Positions 1 through 6,470 of a stretch of DNA of 8,526 bases are shown here, piece by piece. The stretch comes from Calditrichia bacterium (lineage in GTDB: Bacteria > Calditrichota > Calditrichia > RBG-13-44-9 > J075): contig JACKAP010000039.1 in the NCBI GenBank assembly GCA_020635015.1, forward strand, positions 1 to 8,526, given 5' to 3'. A program made the position numbers and the translations under genes. Positions within the stretch are counted from its first letter, which is position 1. Each line of letters starts with the position of its first letter. Under the pieces are notes generated by a model, which saw nothing but the letters and a program-made list of their open reading frames with translations, did no database searches and was not told where the DNA came from.

Positions 1-342
1 CTGATCAGCCCGGCAAACGCCAAAATGATCTCCAGCACCCTCGGCGAGTTTAACTATCCGGAACTTTGGGTCGATATTTATCCTGAGGACGCCACCGCCC
101 GGAATATCGATGCCGGAGCGCGGGTGCGAGTGTTCAATCAACTCGGCGAGGTGATCTGCCGGGCCAATCTCAATGACGCCCTCCGCCCGGGCGTCGTATC
201 GATGCCGAAGGGCGCCTGGGGGAAGTCCTCGCTGAATCACCGCACCTCCACGGCCCTGTGTCCCGACACCGTCAACCGGGTTGGCGGCGGTGCCTGCTAC
301 AATGATGCCCGGGTAGAAATCGAGCGCTTTGAAGAAATTTAG
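1..342 (+). CDS. Molybdopterin-dependent oxidoreductase, C-terminal fragment (5' end outside window)
   Basis: The reading frame is open from base 1 and ends at TAG 340-342, giving 113 visible residues. The sequence begins LISPANAKMISSTLGE and later has PGVVSMPKGAW and TVNRVGGGACYNDARVEIE. This matches the C-terminal molybdopterin-dinucleotide-binding domain (Molydop_binding type) of the DMSO-reductase superfamily, where an SP(x)nSS segment, a PGVV segment and a final N-x-(L/V)-x-G-x-x-x-(F/Y)-N/D segment contact the bis-MGD cofactor. Such enzymes carry out oxygen-atom or hydride transfer using Mo or W. The catalytic domains lie upstream of the window, so substrate and cofactor clusters cannot be read. 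The Met at base 25 is internal and is not the start. A full-length enzyme of this family has 600 to 1000 residues, so only the last tenth or so is visible. Confidence 0.88.
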   Translation: MISPANAKMISSTLGEFNYPELWVDIYPEDATARNIDAGARVRVFNQLGEVICRANLNDALRPGVVSMPKGAWGKSSLNHRTSTALCPDTVNRVGGGACYNDARVEIERFEEI

Positions 343-436
343 ATTCTATTCCCTTATGATCTGATTTATATTATATTTAAGCTTATCATTAACGCAGGCT
401 CCCGATTGGCATGGAGGAGCCGGGCAGGAGACACGA

Positions 437-838
437 ATGCATTTTACCGGCGCCGGTGGAACCAGGGGAGGGATCGGGCGATTTTTTCTCGGGTTGGTCA
501 TGATGATCGCAGGGGGATATCTCTTCCTGAATTCGATCCATGTTACCCATAGCTTCGGGTTCGGTACCTCCATGCTGAATTTCGGAGGATTCAGCATGAC
601 CGGCGGGATGGTGCTGATCCCATTTATGTTCGGTGTCGGCATGGTGTTCTACCATGCCCGGAGCGCCCTGGGCTGGGGATTGATCGCCGCCTCACTGATC
701 ATGCTTTTTGTGGGGGTCATTGCCAGCATCCAGTTCCGCTTCATTCACACCACCGCCTTCGATCTGCTGATTATCCTGACCCTGTTCCTCGGTGGGATCG
801 GACTGTTTTTGAGTTCCCTGCGGCCATTTGAAAAATGA
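437..838 (+). CDS. Small four-helix integral membrane protein, function unknown
   Basis: This 133-residue protein has no family I recognise. It opens with a Gly-rich, weakly basic segment (residues 1-16), then four hydrophobic stretches at about 13-33, 55-74, 77-98 and 107-126, with short polar turns, and ends LRPFEK. It is almost certainly an inner-membrane protein. Glycine and methionine are abundant in the first two helices. The start is supported by AGGAG at 426-430, six bases before the ATG. It lies 94 bases after the oxidoreductase; that gap is AT-rich (360-385) and shows no convincing terminator, so read-through from upstream is possible. Downstream, 170 bases containing an inverted repeat separate it from the rhomboid gene. 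No catalytic motif is visible. Confidence 0.8.
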   Translation: MHFTGAGGTRGGIGRFFLGLVMMIAGGYLFLNSIHVTHSFGFGTSMLNFGGFSMTGGMVLIPFMFGVGMVFYHARSALGWGLIAASLIMLFVGVIASIQFRFIHTTAFDLLIILTLFLGGIGLFLSSLRPFEK

Positions 839-878
839 ACTACTGAAAGATAAGCATACCTGTCGAGATCGAGAAACT

Positions 879-987
879 GTGAATGGGTGTATGAGTTTAT
901 GAGTGTATGGGTTAACAACGGGGATCAAAAATGTATCAAATCAAAACGTCGTTTCCCATTATCCCATATACCCATAAACCCATACAC
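879..987. repeat. Inverted repeat made of 8-base tandem words (GTnTATGG family)
   Basis: The left arm, 879-910, reads as four consecutive 8-base words (GTGAATGG, GTGTATGA, GTTTATGA, GTGTATGG). The right arm, 956-987, read on the minus strand, is again four 8-base words (GTGTATGG, GTTTATGG, GTATATGG, GATAATGG). Aligning 887-911 with the complement of 963-987 gives 22 of 25 matches, so a long imperfect hairpin can form with a loop of about 50 bases. The element fills most of the gap between the membrane-protein and rhomboid genes. Its right end is only seven bases before the rhomboid ribosome-binding site, so it probably lies in or beside that leader. I know of no named family for it. Confidence 0.8.
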
Positions 988-1008
988 GTCTTTTAAAGGA
1001 ACACCATA

Positions 1009-1572
1009 ATGGGAATCCGCTATAACGCGCCATTCGTATTAACCTTTACCTTCTTCTGCATCTTCGTGATGGCGGTCAGTGATTTGACCGGAGGAGCCAC
1101 GACCCGGCAGTTTTTTACCCTGCATCCGATTTTTGTCTATAACGATCCCCTGTCTTATATGCGTTTGATCTCCCATGCTGCCGGTCACGCCAATTGGGAA
1201 CACCTGGGCTCCAATTTTGCCTATATCCTGCTGATCGGGCCCATCCTGGAGGAGAAATACGGTACGCAAAGCCTGTTGGTCATGTCGCTGATCACCGCGC
1301 TGGTCACCGGACTGCTGAACACCTTCTTTTTTCCCAGCTTTCTGCTGGGCGCCAGCGGGATTGTCTTCATGATGATCATTCTGGGATCATTTACCAATGT
1401 TAAACGGGGCGGGATTCCCCTGACCTTCATTCTGGTGCTGATCTTATTCCTCGGTCAGGAAATTTACAATGCGTTTGAGGAAAACAGCATTTCCGAATTT
1501 GCCCATGTGGTCGGTGGCGTGTGCGGCAGTATCTTTGGTTTTGTGCAGAATGGAAACAATGCGAAGTCATAA
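1009..1572 (+). CDS. Rhomboid-family intramembrane serine protease
   Basis: The 187-residue protein carries the full rhomboid signature. GASG at 114-117 supplies the nucleophile Ser116. His166 in the AHVVGGVCG segment is the catalytic partner. The H-x3-H-x4-H-x3-N series (His56, His60, His65, Asn69) matches the spacing of His141, His145, His150 and Asn154 in E. coli GlpG, which form the oxyanion and structural network. Hydrophobic segments at about 8-27, 64-82, 88-107, 112-128, 137-153 and 162-180 give the six-helix rhomboid core without a large cytoplasmic domain. The protein should cleave transmembrane substrates within the inner membrane; the substrate is unknown. AAAGGA at 995-1000 lies eight bases before the ATG. 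The stop is 20 bases before the TPR gene, so the two are probably co-transcribed. Confidence 0.93.
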   Translation: MGIRYNAPFVLTFTFFCIFVMAVSDLTGGATTRQFFTLHPIFVYNDPLSYMRLISHAAGHANWEHLGSNFAYILLIGPILEEKYGTQSLLVMSLITALVTGLLNTFFFPSFLLGASGIVFMMIILGSFTNVKRGGIPLTFILVLILFLGQEIYNAFEENSISEFAHVVGGVCGSIFGFVQNGNNAKS

Positions 1573-1592
1573 TTAACATAAGGCGGGATGAC

Positions 1593-2606
1593 ATGGTTAC
1601 CAAAAAGCGTTCCAAGAATATCGATACGCTGCTGGAAAAAGCAAAACAGTTTGAGGATAACGGCGATTACCCGGCTGCTGCGCGTCAGTATCAGGATGCA
1701 CTGGACATTTCGACGGCTAATCCCGGGATCTGGGGATTGCTCGGTTGGACCCTGCTGCATGCCGGGGATTTGAAAGAAGCTTTGACCGCGGCCAAGAAAA
1801 TGCGCAGCATCGCCATCAAAATGCGTTCCAAGCCCCTGCTGGCGGTGGCGGATTGTCTGATGGCCCGGATTCACCAGGCTGCCGGACGCAAGGTGTACGC
1901 CGAGCGCTACTACCGGGAGTCGCTCGACGCCCAGCCGCGCAGCGAGACCTATGTACTGCTGGCGGATTTTTGGGCCGACCAGGATCATGCCCGTGAAGCC
2001 CGGGAGTGTTACCAGAATGCTCTGGCAATTGCGCCGGACAATACTGAGGCGCACTATAACCTCGCCCTCGGCTACCTGAAAAATCAGGATTATGAAAATG
2101 CCATCAAGCATTTGCGCCGTATCATCGATATAGATCCGCAGCATGTGGCGGCGATCCGCGAACTGGTGCGGACGCTCTGGCAATTCCGCAGCACCGGCTT
2201 CAAGGAAGCGCTGTATTTGCTGCGGGAAGCGATTCTGGATAATCCGCGGAATGCAGAAATTCACCTGCTGCTGGCATATACTTACAAACTGCTAAAAAAA
2301 CAGCGTGATGCCGAAGGGGTGTTCCGCACCGCCCTGGAAAATATCAGCGGCGACAGCCGGCTGCACTGGGGATTTGCCTGTTTCCTCAACCGCGACATGA
2401 AGAATCCCGAAGCGGCGGAATATCACTTTCAAAAAGCGTTGGCGCTGGATCCGGACAACGGGGCAATTCATTATTATTATGGCGAAGCGCTGCAGGGCTG
2501 GGAACGGGAGGAAGATGCCCGGGAACAGCTGGAAGCCGCCCGCAAGTTGGGATATGAAAATGCCGCGGATTATGCGGAAACGGAAGAAGAGACCATAGCA
2601 CGCTAA
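1593..2606 (+). CDS. Tetratricopeptide-repeat protein
   Basis: The protein has 337 residues from the ATG at 1593. This start is preferred over the upstream in-frame ATG at 1521 because the latter lies inside the rhomboid gene, while AAGGCGGG at 1580-1587 is correctly spaced before 1593. About nine TPR-like helix pairs fill the chain, at roughly 11-43, 45-75, 83-115, 117-150, 151-184, 186-218, 221-253, 255-288 and 289-320. The clearest are AHYNLALGYLKNQDYENAIKH and the YHFQKALALDPDN unit, both with the consensus small/large residue pattern and Pro at the repeat end. No signal peptide or membrane segment is seen, so it should be a cytoplasmic scaffold. It ends in an acidic tail (TEEETIAR). TPR folds bind proteins or peptides; the partner is unknown, but co-transcription with the rhomboid suggests a membrane-protein quality-control or signalling role (inference). 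Confidence 0.9.
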   Translation: MVTKKRSKNIDTLLEKAKQFEDNGDYPAAARQYQDALDISTANPGIWGLLGWTLLHAGDLKEALTAAKKMRSIAIKMRSKPLLAVADCLMARIHQAAGRKVYAERYYRESLDAQPRSETYVLLADFWADQDHAREARECYQNALAIAPDNTEAHYNLALGYLKNQDYENAIKHLRRIIDIDPQHVAAIRELVRTLWQFRSTGFKEALYLLREAILDNPRNAEIHLLLAYTYKLLKKQRDAEGVFRTALENISGDSRLHWGFACFLNRDMKNPEAAEYHFQKALALDPDNGAIHYYYGEALQGWEREEDAREQLEAARKLGYENAADYAETEEETIAR

Positions 2607-2636
2607 GCGGCCGTTTTCGAGCCACTTTTAAAAACA

Positions 2637-2688
2637 AGTCCACGGATTACACGGATTAACACTGATTTTTTATGTTAATCCGTGGACT
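2637..2688 (-). terminator. CACGGATTA-word inverted repeat; likely terminator for dut
   Basis: The left arm contains three near-tandem words (CACGGATTA, CACGGATTAA, CACTGATTT) from 2641. The facing arm has one complementary copy. Two stems compete. The outer one pairs 2637-2649 with 2676-2688 (13 perfect pairs, loop 26). The inner one pairs 2650-2661 with 2673-2684 (12 perfect pairs, loop 11). Reading the minus strand, the outer stem is followed directly by TGTTTTT, which is the layout of an intrinsic terminator for the dut transcript arriving from the right. On the plus strand no T tract follows, although a hairpin there could still protect the 3' end of the TPR message. The words belong to the same general type as the other intergenic repeats in this window. 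Confidence 0.6.
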
Positions 2689-2726
2689 CAAAACACCGGC
2701 AATTTTTTCCTCCAATTTACATACTA

Positions 2727-3212
2727 TCAACGAAGCCCGGTAGAGCCGAAGCCTCCGCGGGTTTGGCCGGCGAAGTCCGGGGTTTCCATTTCCTCCCATT
2801 CCACCTGTGGAAGGGCATTCCGCTCGAAGATGATCTGAGCAATGCGGCTGCCCCGCTCGATCACAAAGGGCTGCTCCCGCCGGGGATCGGACGGATCGTA
2901 GAGCCGCACCAGGGCAATCTTCAACTCGTCTGCCGGGCCGCAATAATCCTCATCGATGATTCCCACATCATTGGCCAGGCAGATGCCGTTTTTCACCGCC
3001 AGTCCGCTGCGGATATGCACCTTGAAAAAATATCCCGGCGGCGACTCGATGATCAGCCCGGTGGAAATGAGCGCCACCCGCCCGGGCAGCAATTCCACCC
3101 GCTCGGCAGCATACACATCCAGCCCCGCCGAAGCCGCCGTCTGCCGCGCCGGCAGGGGAATGTCCTTGTGTTTGCGGTAGATTCGTATTTTCATAGTGAC
3201 CACATTTACCAT
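2727..3212 (-). CDS. dut: dUTP diphosphatase (trimeric dUTPase)
   Basis: The 161-residue protein hydrolyses dUTP to dUMP and pyrophosphate, keeping uracil out of DNA and feeding dTMP synthesis. All five trimeric dUTPase motifs are present: AGLDVYA (29-35), HIRSGLA (66-72), GIIDEDYCG (84-92) with the presumed catalytic Asp87 and uracil-stacking Tyr90, RIAQIIF (123-129), and the C-terminal P-loop-like RGGFGSTG (152-159). Length is typical, with a few extra residues around DPSDPRREQ. The start overlaps the kinase stop as TAATG (3210-3214), suggesting translational coupling. No strong ribosome-binding site is visible, and Met7 (3194) is an alternative start giving MKIRIYRK. Co-transcription of dut with a sensor kinase is not a standard pairing; it may only be a shared promoter. 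Confidence 0.93.
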   Translation of the reverse strand: MVNVVTMKIRIYRKHKDIPLPARQTAASAGLDVYAAERVELLPGRVALISTGLIIESPPGYFFKVHIRSGLAVKNGICLANDVGIIDEDYCGPADELKIALVRLYDPSDPRREQPFVIERGSRIAQIIFERNALPQVEWEEMETPDFAGQTRGGFGSTGLR

Positions 3213-5137
3213 TATTCCGCAGTTATCGGCAGCACCACCGTAAAGCTGCTCCCCTCGCCTGGCCGACTGGCCACCGTGATCTGCCCGCGGTGCTTTTGAA
3301 TGATGTTATAGCTGGCGAACAGCCCAATGCCGGCTTTGACCCGCGCCCCCTCCCGGGAAAACTTCGGGGTGAAGAGGTCGCCGAGCCGGCTTTCCGGAAT
3401 GCCCACCCCGTTATCCCGGATCTGCACCGCCACCTCCCGCGCACCGGAGCGGGAAGTGTGGATCGAGATGATGCCGCGTCCCTTGATCGCCTCCGCAGCA
3501 TTGGTGAGCAGGTTCATGAAAACCTGGTTGATCTCCCCCTGGTAGCAATAAACCAGCGGGATGTCCCCATACGCACGCTGCACCTCGATGCGCTCCCGGA
3601 GTTCCGGTTCCAGCAGCGTAAGTGCGCTTTCCAGGCCTTCATGCAGATCGGCTTTCTGAAATTCCGCCTGGTCCAGCCGGGTGAAGCTCTTCAGGCTTTT
3701 GACGATTTTCAGGATGCGTTCGCTGGCGGTATCGCTTACCCCGTTGTTATCCTCCAGCGCTTTCAGGGCGCGGACAAATTGCTTGTCCTGCTGCAACGCC
3801 TCCAGCGACGGCGCCCGCTGCAGGGAGGCGGCAATCGTCGCAATGCAGCGGCCGGAAACGTCGGCGGCGCTTTTGATCGCTCCGATCGGGGTGTTGATCT
3901 CGTGGGCGATCCCCGCCACCAGCGATCCCAGCGCGGCCATTTTCTCCGACTGGATCAACTGCCCCTGGGTGGCCTGTAATTCTGCCAGCAGTTTTTCCAA
4001 CTGCTCGTTTTTTTCCTTCAATTCCACATTGCGCAGCCGGGTAATCTCCGCCTCCCTCTGCGATTTCTCGATCTCGAAGGCGATCTGTAAATTACGCAGC
4101 CGGGCGCCGGCTTCATCGCCACTCACCTCGTCGCGCACTTCCTGGAACGCCTTGTAGTGAGCCAGGGCTTTGGCCAGATCGCCGTATTTCTCATAGACCA
4201 GGGAGAGCGCCTGGTGCGCCTGGTAGATGCGCGGTTTCACCTTGATCGCTTCTGCAATCTCCAACGCGCGGTGAAGCAATTCCAGGGCTTCTTCGAGCTG
4301 CTCCTGCTGCAGGTAAAGTTTGCCGAGATTGATCAGGCTGGTGCTCTCCGCCTGGCGGTTTCCGATTTGCACCCGGATCTGACGGGCTTCTTCAAGATAG
4401 CTGCGCGCCTGCTCGAGGTCGCCCAGGCTCTGGAAGATCAGCCCCAGGTCATTGAGGGCGCGTGCTTCCCCGATGCGGTTGTTGATCGCACGGAAAATAT
4501 CCAGGCTCTTAAGATGATACAGCCGGGCCAGCTCCGCATCTCCCAGGCTCTGGTAAATGGTTCCGATACCACACAGCGCCCGGGCCTCTCCAACCTTCTC
4601 ATCGAACTTTTCAAAGATCTCCAGGCTGCGCAGTTGGTAATCGATCGCTTTCTGATAATCGCCCATCTCATGATAGCCGGTGCCGATGCCGTTGAGGCAC
4701 CAGCCCACCCCGCGTTGATTGCCCACCTTCTCCAGAATTTTCAAGGCTTGAAATGCGTAGGAGAAAGCTTGCTCAAAGTTGCCCAGGCTCTGCTGCACGC
4801 TGGCCAGACCGGAGAGCACCCGGGCCAACCCCTCTGCTTCCCCGAGCTCCTCCATGATCTCTTTGGCCTGAAAGAACAACGGGCCGGCCTGTTCGTGATC
4901 GGAAAGCATGTAATGGGCAAAACCGCTGACCCCCAGGGCATAACCCCGCCCCCGCTCGTAGCTGAGGGTCTCGGCAAGCTGCAGTGCTTCCGCCGCGTAG
5001 TTCAGCGCCTGGCGCGGATCGTCCACTGCGAGGCCCTCCCCGGCGGCGTTGAGCAGGTCCACCCGTTCGCGGTCGCGGGCCGGGTGTTGCGCCAGGGCGT
5101 CTAATTTATGTTGTAGGGTTTGTTGTTGGTCTTCCAT
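3212..5137 (-). CDS. Cytoplasmic TPR-containing sensor histidine kinase
   Basis: The protein has 641 residues and no membrane segment. Residues about 25-335 are TPR repeats with an unusually long 40-residue period (for example 110-150, 150-190, 190-230, 230-270). A coiled coil follows at about 345-400. The dimerisation and phosphoacceptor region has GSLVAGIAHEINTP with phosphorylated His412. The ATPase domain shows the N box (NQVFMNLLTNAAEA, Asn537, Asn542, Asn546), the G1 box DNGVG (575-579), the F-like LFTPKF (588-593) and the G2 box GIGLF (603-607). It should autophosphorylate and pass phosphate to a separate response regulator; no receiver domain or regulator gene is in the window. The TPR array probably senses a protein partner. 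A TAG lies just upstream in frame, so the ATG at 5137 is the earliest ATG. No clear ribosome-binding site precedes it. Its end overlaps dut. Confidence 0.93.
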   Translation of the reverse strand: MEDQQQTLQHKLDALAQHPARDRERVDLLNAAGEGLAVDDPRQALNYAAEALQLAETLSYERGRGYALGVSGFAHYMLSDHEQAGPLFFQAKEIMEELGEAEGLARVLSGLASVQQSLGNFEQAFSYAFQALKILEKVGNQRGVGWCLNGIGTGYHEMGDYQKAIDYQLRSLEIFEKFDEKVGEARALCGIGTIYQSLGDAELARLYHLKSLDIFRAINNRIGEARALNDLGLIFQSLGDLEQARSYLEEARQIRVQIGNRQAESTSLINLGKLYLQQEQLEEALELLHRALEIAEAIKVKPRIYQAHQALSLVYEKYGDLAKALAHYKAFQEVRDEVSGDEAGARLRNLQIAFEIEKSQREAEITRLRNVELKEKNEQLEKLLAELQATQGQLIQSEKMAALGSLVAGIAHEINTPIGAIKSAADVSGRCIATIAASLQRAPSLEALQQDKQFVRALKALEDNNGVSDTASERILKIVKSLKSFTRLDQAEFQKADLHEGLESALTLLEPELRERIEVQRAYGDIPLVYCYQGEINQVFMNLLTNAAEAIKGRGIISIHTSRSGAREVAVQIRDNGVGIPESRLGDLFTPKFSREGARVKAGIGLFASYNIIQKHRGQITVASRPGEGSSFTVVLPITAE

Positions 5138-5291
5138 CGCAAAATAGATTTTCTATATCTCTGCCCATGGTACGGGTATGATATATTTCTTCAATAATTT
5201 CCGCAGTAGACCGGTCATCCACCCATTTAACCGCCAGTTTTTTCCAAATCTTAATTTGAATTTCTTTGAAAAAAAATCGCGCTTTTTTCAT
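5106..5291 (-). CDS. Possible 61-residue small protein overlapping the kinase start
   Basis: This is an AT-rich minus-strand frame starting MKKARFFFKEIQIKIWKK, then AVKWVDDRSTAEIIEEI and RTMGRDIENL, with a low-complexity tail (GRPTTNPTT) where it overlaps the kinase gene by 32 bases in another frame. The amphipathic, charged middle looks protein-like and recalls short antitoxin-type proteins, but I cannot assign a family. No good ribosome-binding site precedes it. If translated, its termination inside the kinase gene could assist kinase initiation, which itself lacks a visible ribosome-binding site. It may equally be a chance frame or the remnant of a longer gene. Confidence 0.3.
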   Translation of the reverse strand: MKKARFFFKEIQIKIWKKLAVKWVDDRSTAEIIEEIYHTRTMGRDIENLFCDGRPTTNPTT

Positions 5292-5570
5292 ATAAGACCC
5301 AATGCTTGACGAAATATTATTGTGGATGCAAAATATAGCCGTAAATTATCCGCTCCAAGTTATTTCTGGTATAATATTCGTTCAACTTTAAGACTTTAAG
5401 AATTGGCCCACGAAACACTCGAAAGTACCCCTAAAAAAGATGAAAGTTAAACGCCTTTCGCATGATTTTGAGTATTTCGCGGGCATCAATTAATATCACC
5501 CAGGATACGCATTTGGTAGATTGCTATTCGGGATGTATATTCCATAAGTGATCTAAGAAAGGAATATAAC
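5138..5570. other. AT-rich divergent intergenic region between kinase and propeller genes
   Basis: This 433-base stretch separates the minus-strand kinase unit from the plus-strand propeller gene. Bases 5138-5291 may encode the small ORF listed separately. The rest is AT-rich and is the only long gap without a palindromic repeat. Plus-strand signals at 5367-5400 are listed separately. On the minus strand a weak sigma-70-like pair could serve the kinase unit: TTGGAG (complement of 5353-5358), 17 bases, then TATTTT (complement of 5330-5335). It matches consensus only partly. AAAGGA at 5558-5563 is a well-placed ribosome-binding site for the ATG at 5571. No RNA gene or riboswitch is recognisable. 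Confidence 0.6.
5367..5400 (+). promoter_or_regulatory. Candidate extended -10 promoter with adjacent 8-base tandem repeat
   Basis: TGGTATAAT at 5367-5375 is a perfect -10 hexamer with the TGn extension. No good -35 hexamer lies 16-18 bases upstream, which is tolerated by extended -10 promoters. The expected start site falls near 5382, immediately before a perfect tandem duplication of ACTTTAAG (5385-5392 and 5393-5400). This could be a regulator-binding site over the initial transcribed region, or chance. If used, the propeller gene message would have a leader of about 190 bases. The organism's promoter consensus is unknown, so this is tentative. Confidence 0.4.
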
Positions 5571-6470
5571 ATGCACTTTAAACAGATTCTCGTTCAATTT
5601 TTTCAGTTGTTATTACTGTTGATACTACTGCTTTCGCCGTCCCAGCTTCCGGCCCAAACCCCTCCCGGCAGCGATATCTTCCTGATCCCGCTTAATACGG
5701 ATGGAAAGTCGCTAACCTTCGGCGAACCGCGCAACATCACCGCCCGTCCGGGGTACGACAACCAGCCTGCCTTCACGCCGGACGGCGGCGGGGTGTTGTA
5801 TGTGTCTATCCGGGAGGACGGGCAGGCCGATATCTACCGCTACGATATCACCTCCGGAAAAACCATGCAGGTGACGGCCACGGCGGAGAGCGAATATTCC
5901 CCCACCATCATGCCCGGCGGAGCATATTTCTCCTGCGTGCGGGTAGAGGGAGACGGCACTCAGCGGCTGTGGCGCTTCGATCTAAGCGGGCAGAATCCCA
6001 AAGTACTGTTGGAGGAGGTTACCGGGGTGGGCTATCACGGCTGGGGAGATGAAACGACGGTAGGGATGTTTATCGTGGGCGAGCCGCACTGGTTTTGCCT
6101 GGCGGATATCGCCAGCGGCCGGGCCGACTCCCTCGCTGCCCATGTCGGGCGCAGCATTCATCTCATTCCCGGACGGCGCGCCCTCAGCTTCCCCCAACAG
6201 AGCGGAGAAAACCAGTGGCAGATCATGCAGCTCAATCTCGACACCCGTGAAATAACCCCGCTGGCGCAGGCGCTACCGGGGAGCCAGGATTATGTCTGGA
6301 CCCCCGATGGCGCGATCCTGATGGCCCAGGAAAACCGCCTCTACCGCTGGACGGAAGTCGGCAAACAATGGGAATTGCTTCAGGAATTTGCGCAGGAAAA
6401 CATGGCCGCCCTCTTCCGCCTGGCCCTCAGCCCGGACCGGCATTACCTGTCGGTGGTGGCGGGGGAGTAA
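5571..6470 (+). CDS. Exported TolB-like PD40/WD40 beta-propeller protein
   Basis: The 299-residue protein has a classic signal peptide: a basic N-terminus, then a Leu-rich core (LLLLLILLL, residues 13-21), with probable cleavage near LPAQ at 26-29. The mature part carries repeated propeller blades of the TolB/PD40 type: DNQPAFTPDGGGVLYVS (63-79), the following DIYRYDITSGK strand pair, SEYSPTIMPGGAYFSCV (107-123) with LWRFDLSG, later NQWQIMQLNLDT, and VWTPDGAIL (242-250). Four to five blades are visible, fewer than a full six-blade TolB propeller. Such proteins act in the periplasm or at the outer membrane, usually as binding platforms. No catalytic domain is seen. The start is supported by AAAGGA seven bases upstream. 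The stop codon TAA overlaps by one base the repeat that follows. Confidence 0.85.
   Translation: MHFKQILVQFFQLLLLLILLLSPSQLPAQTPPGSDIFLIPLNTDGKSLTFGEPRNITARPGYDNQPAFTPDGGGVLYVSIREDGQADIYRYDITSGKTMQVTATAESEYSPTIMPGGAYFSCVRVEGDGTQRLWRFDLSGQNPKVLLEEVTGVGYHGWGDETTVGMFIVGEPHWFCLADIASGRADSLAAHVGRSIHLIPGRRALSFPQQSGENQWQIMQLNLDTREITPLAQALPGSQDYVWTPDGAILMAQENRLYRWTEVGKQWELLQEFAQENMAALFRLALSPDRHYLSVVAGE

Noticed and set aside
397..421. GGCTCC/GGAGCC hairpin before the small membrane protein gene, possible regulator
   Set aside because: Only six pairs with a 13-base loop, not covering the ribosome-binding site at 426-430; could be chance.
1521..1592. Upstream start for the TPR protein, adding 24 residues
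   Set aside because: It lies within the rhomboid gene and lacks a ribosome-binding site; the start at 1593 has AAGGCGGG correctly spaced.
1464..2264. 266-residue minus-strand frame antisense to the rhomboid end and TPR gene
   Set aside because: It opposes a clear TPR protein and rhomboid C-terminus, has no recognisable domain, and is an antisense shadow of GC-biased codons.
2656..2943. 95-residue minus-strand frame running through the dut 3' end and the hairpin
   Set aside because: It overlaps dut in another frame on the same strand, crosses the repeat, and has no recognisable domain.
2682..3299. 205-residue plus-strand frame across dut
   Set aside because: It is antisense to all five dUTPase motifs and has low-complexity, Arg/Pro/His-rich composition typical of a shadow frame.
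4157..5104. 315-residue plus-strand frame (and 3290-3979) antisense to the kinase
   Set aside because: The regular appearance comes from the TPR periodicity on the opposite strand. The kinase has intact H, N, G1 and G2 boxes.
5440..5493. 17-residue leader peptide frame (MKVKRLSHDFEYFAGIN)
   Set aside because: No ribosome-binding site of note, no runs of regulatory codons, and no attenuator structure follows; too short to support.
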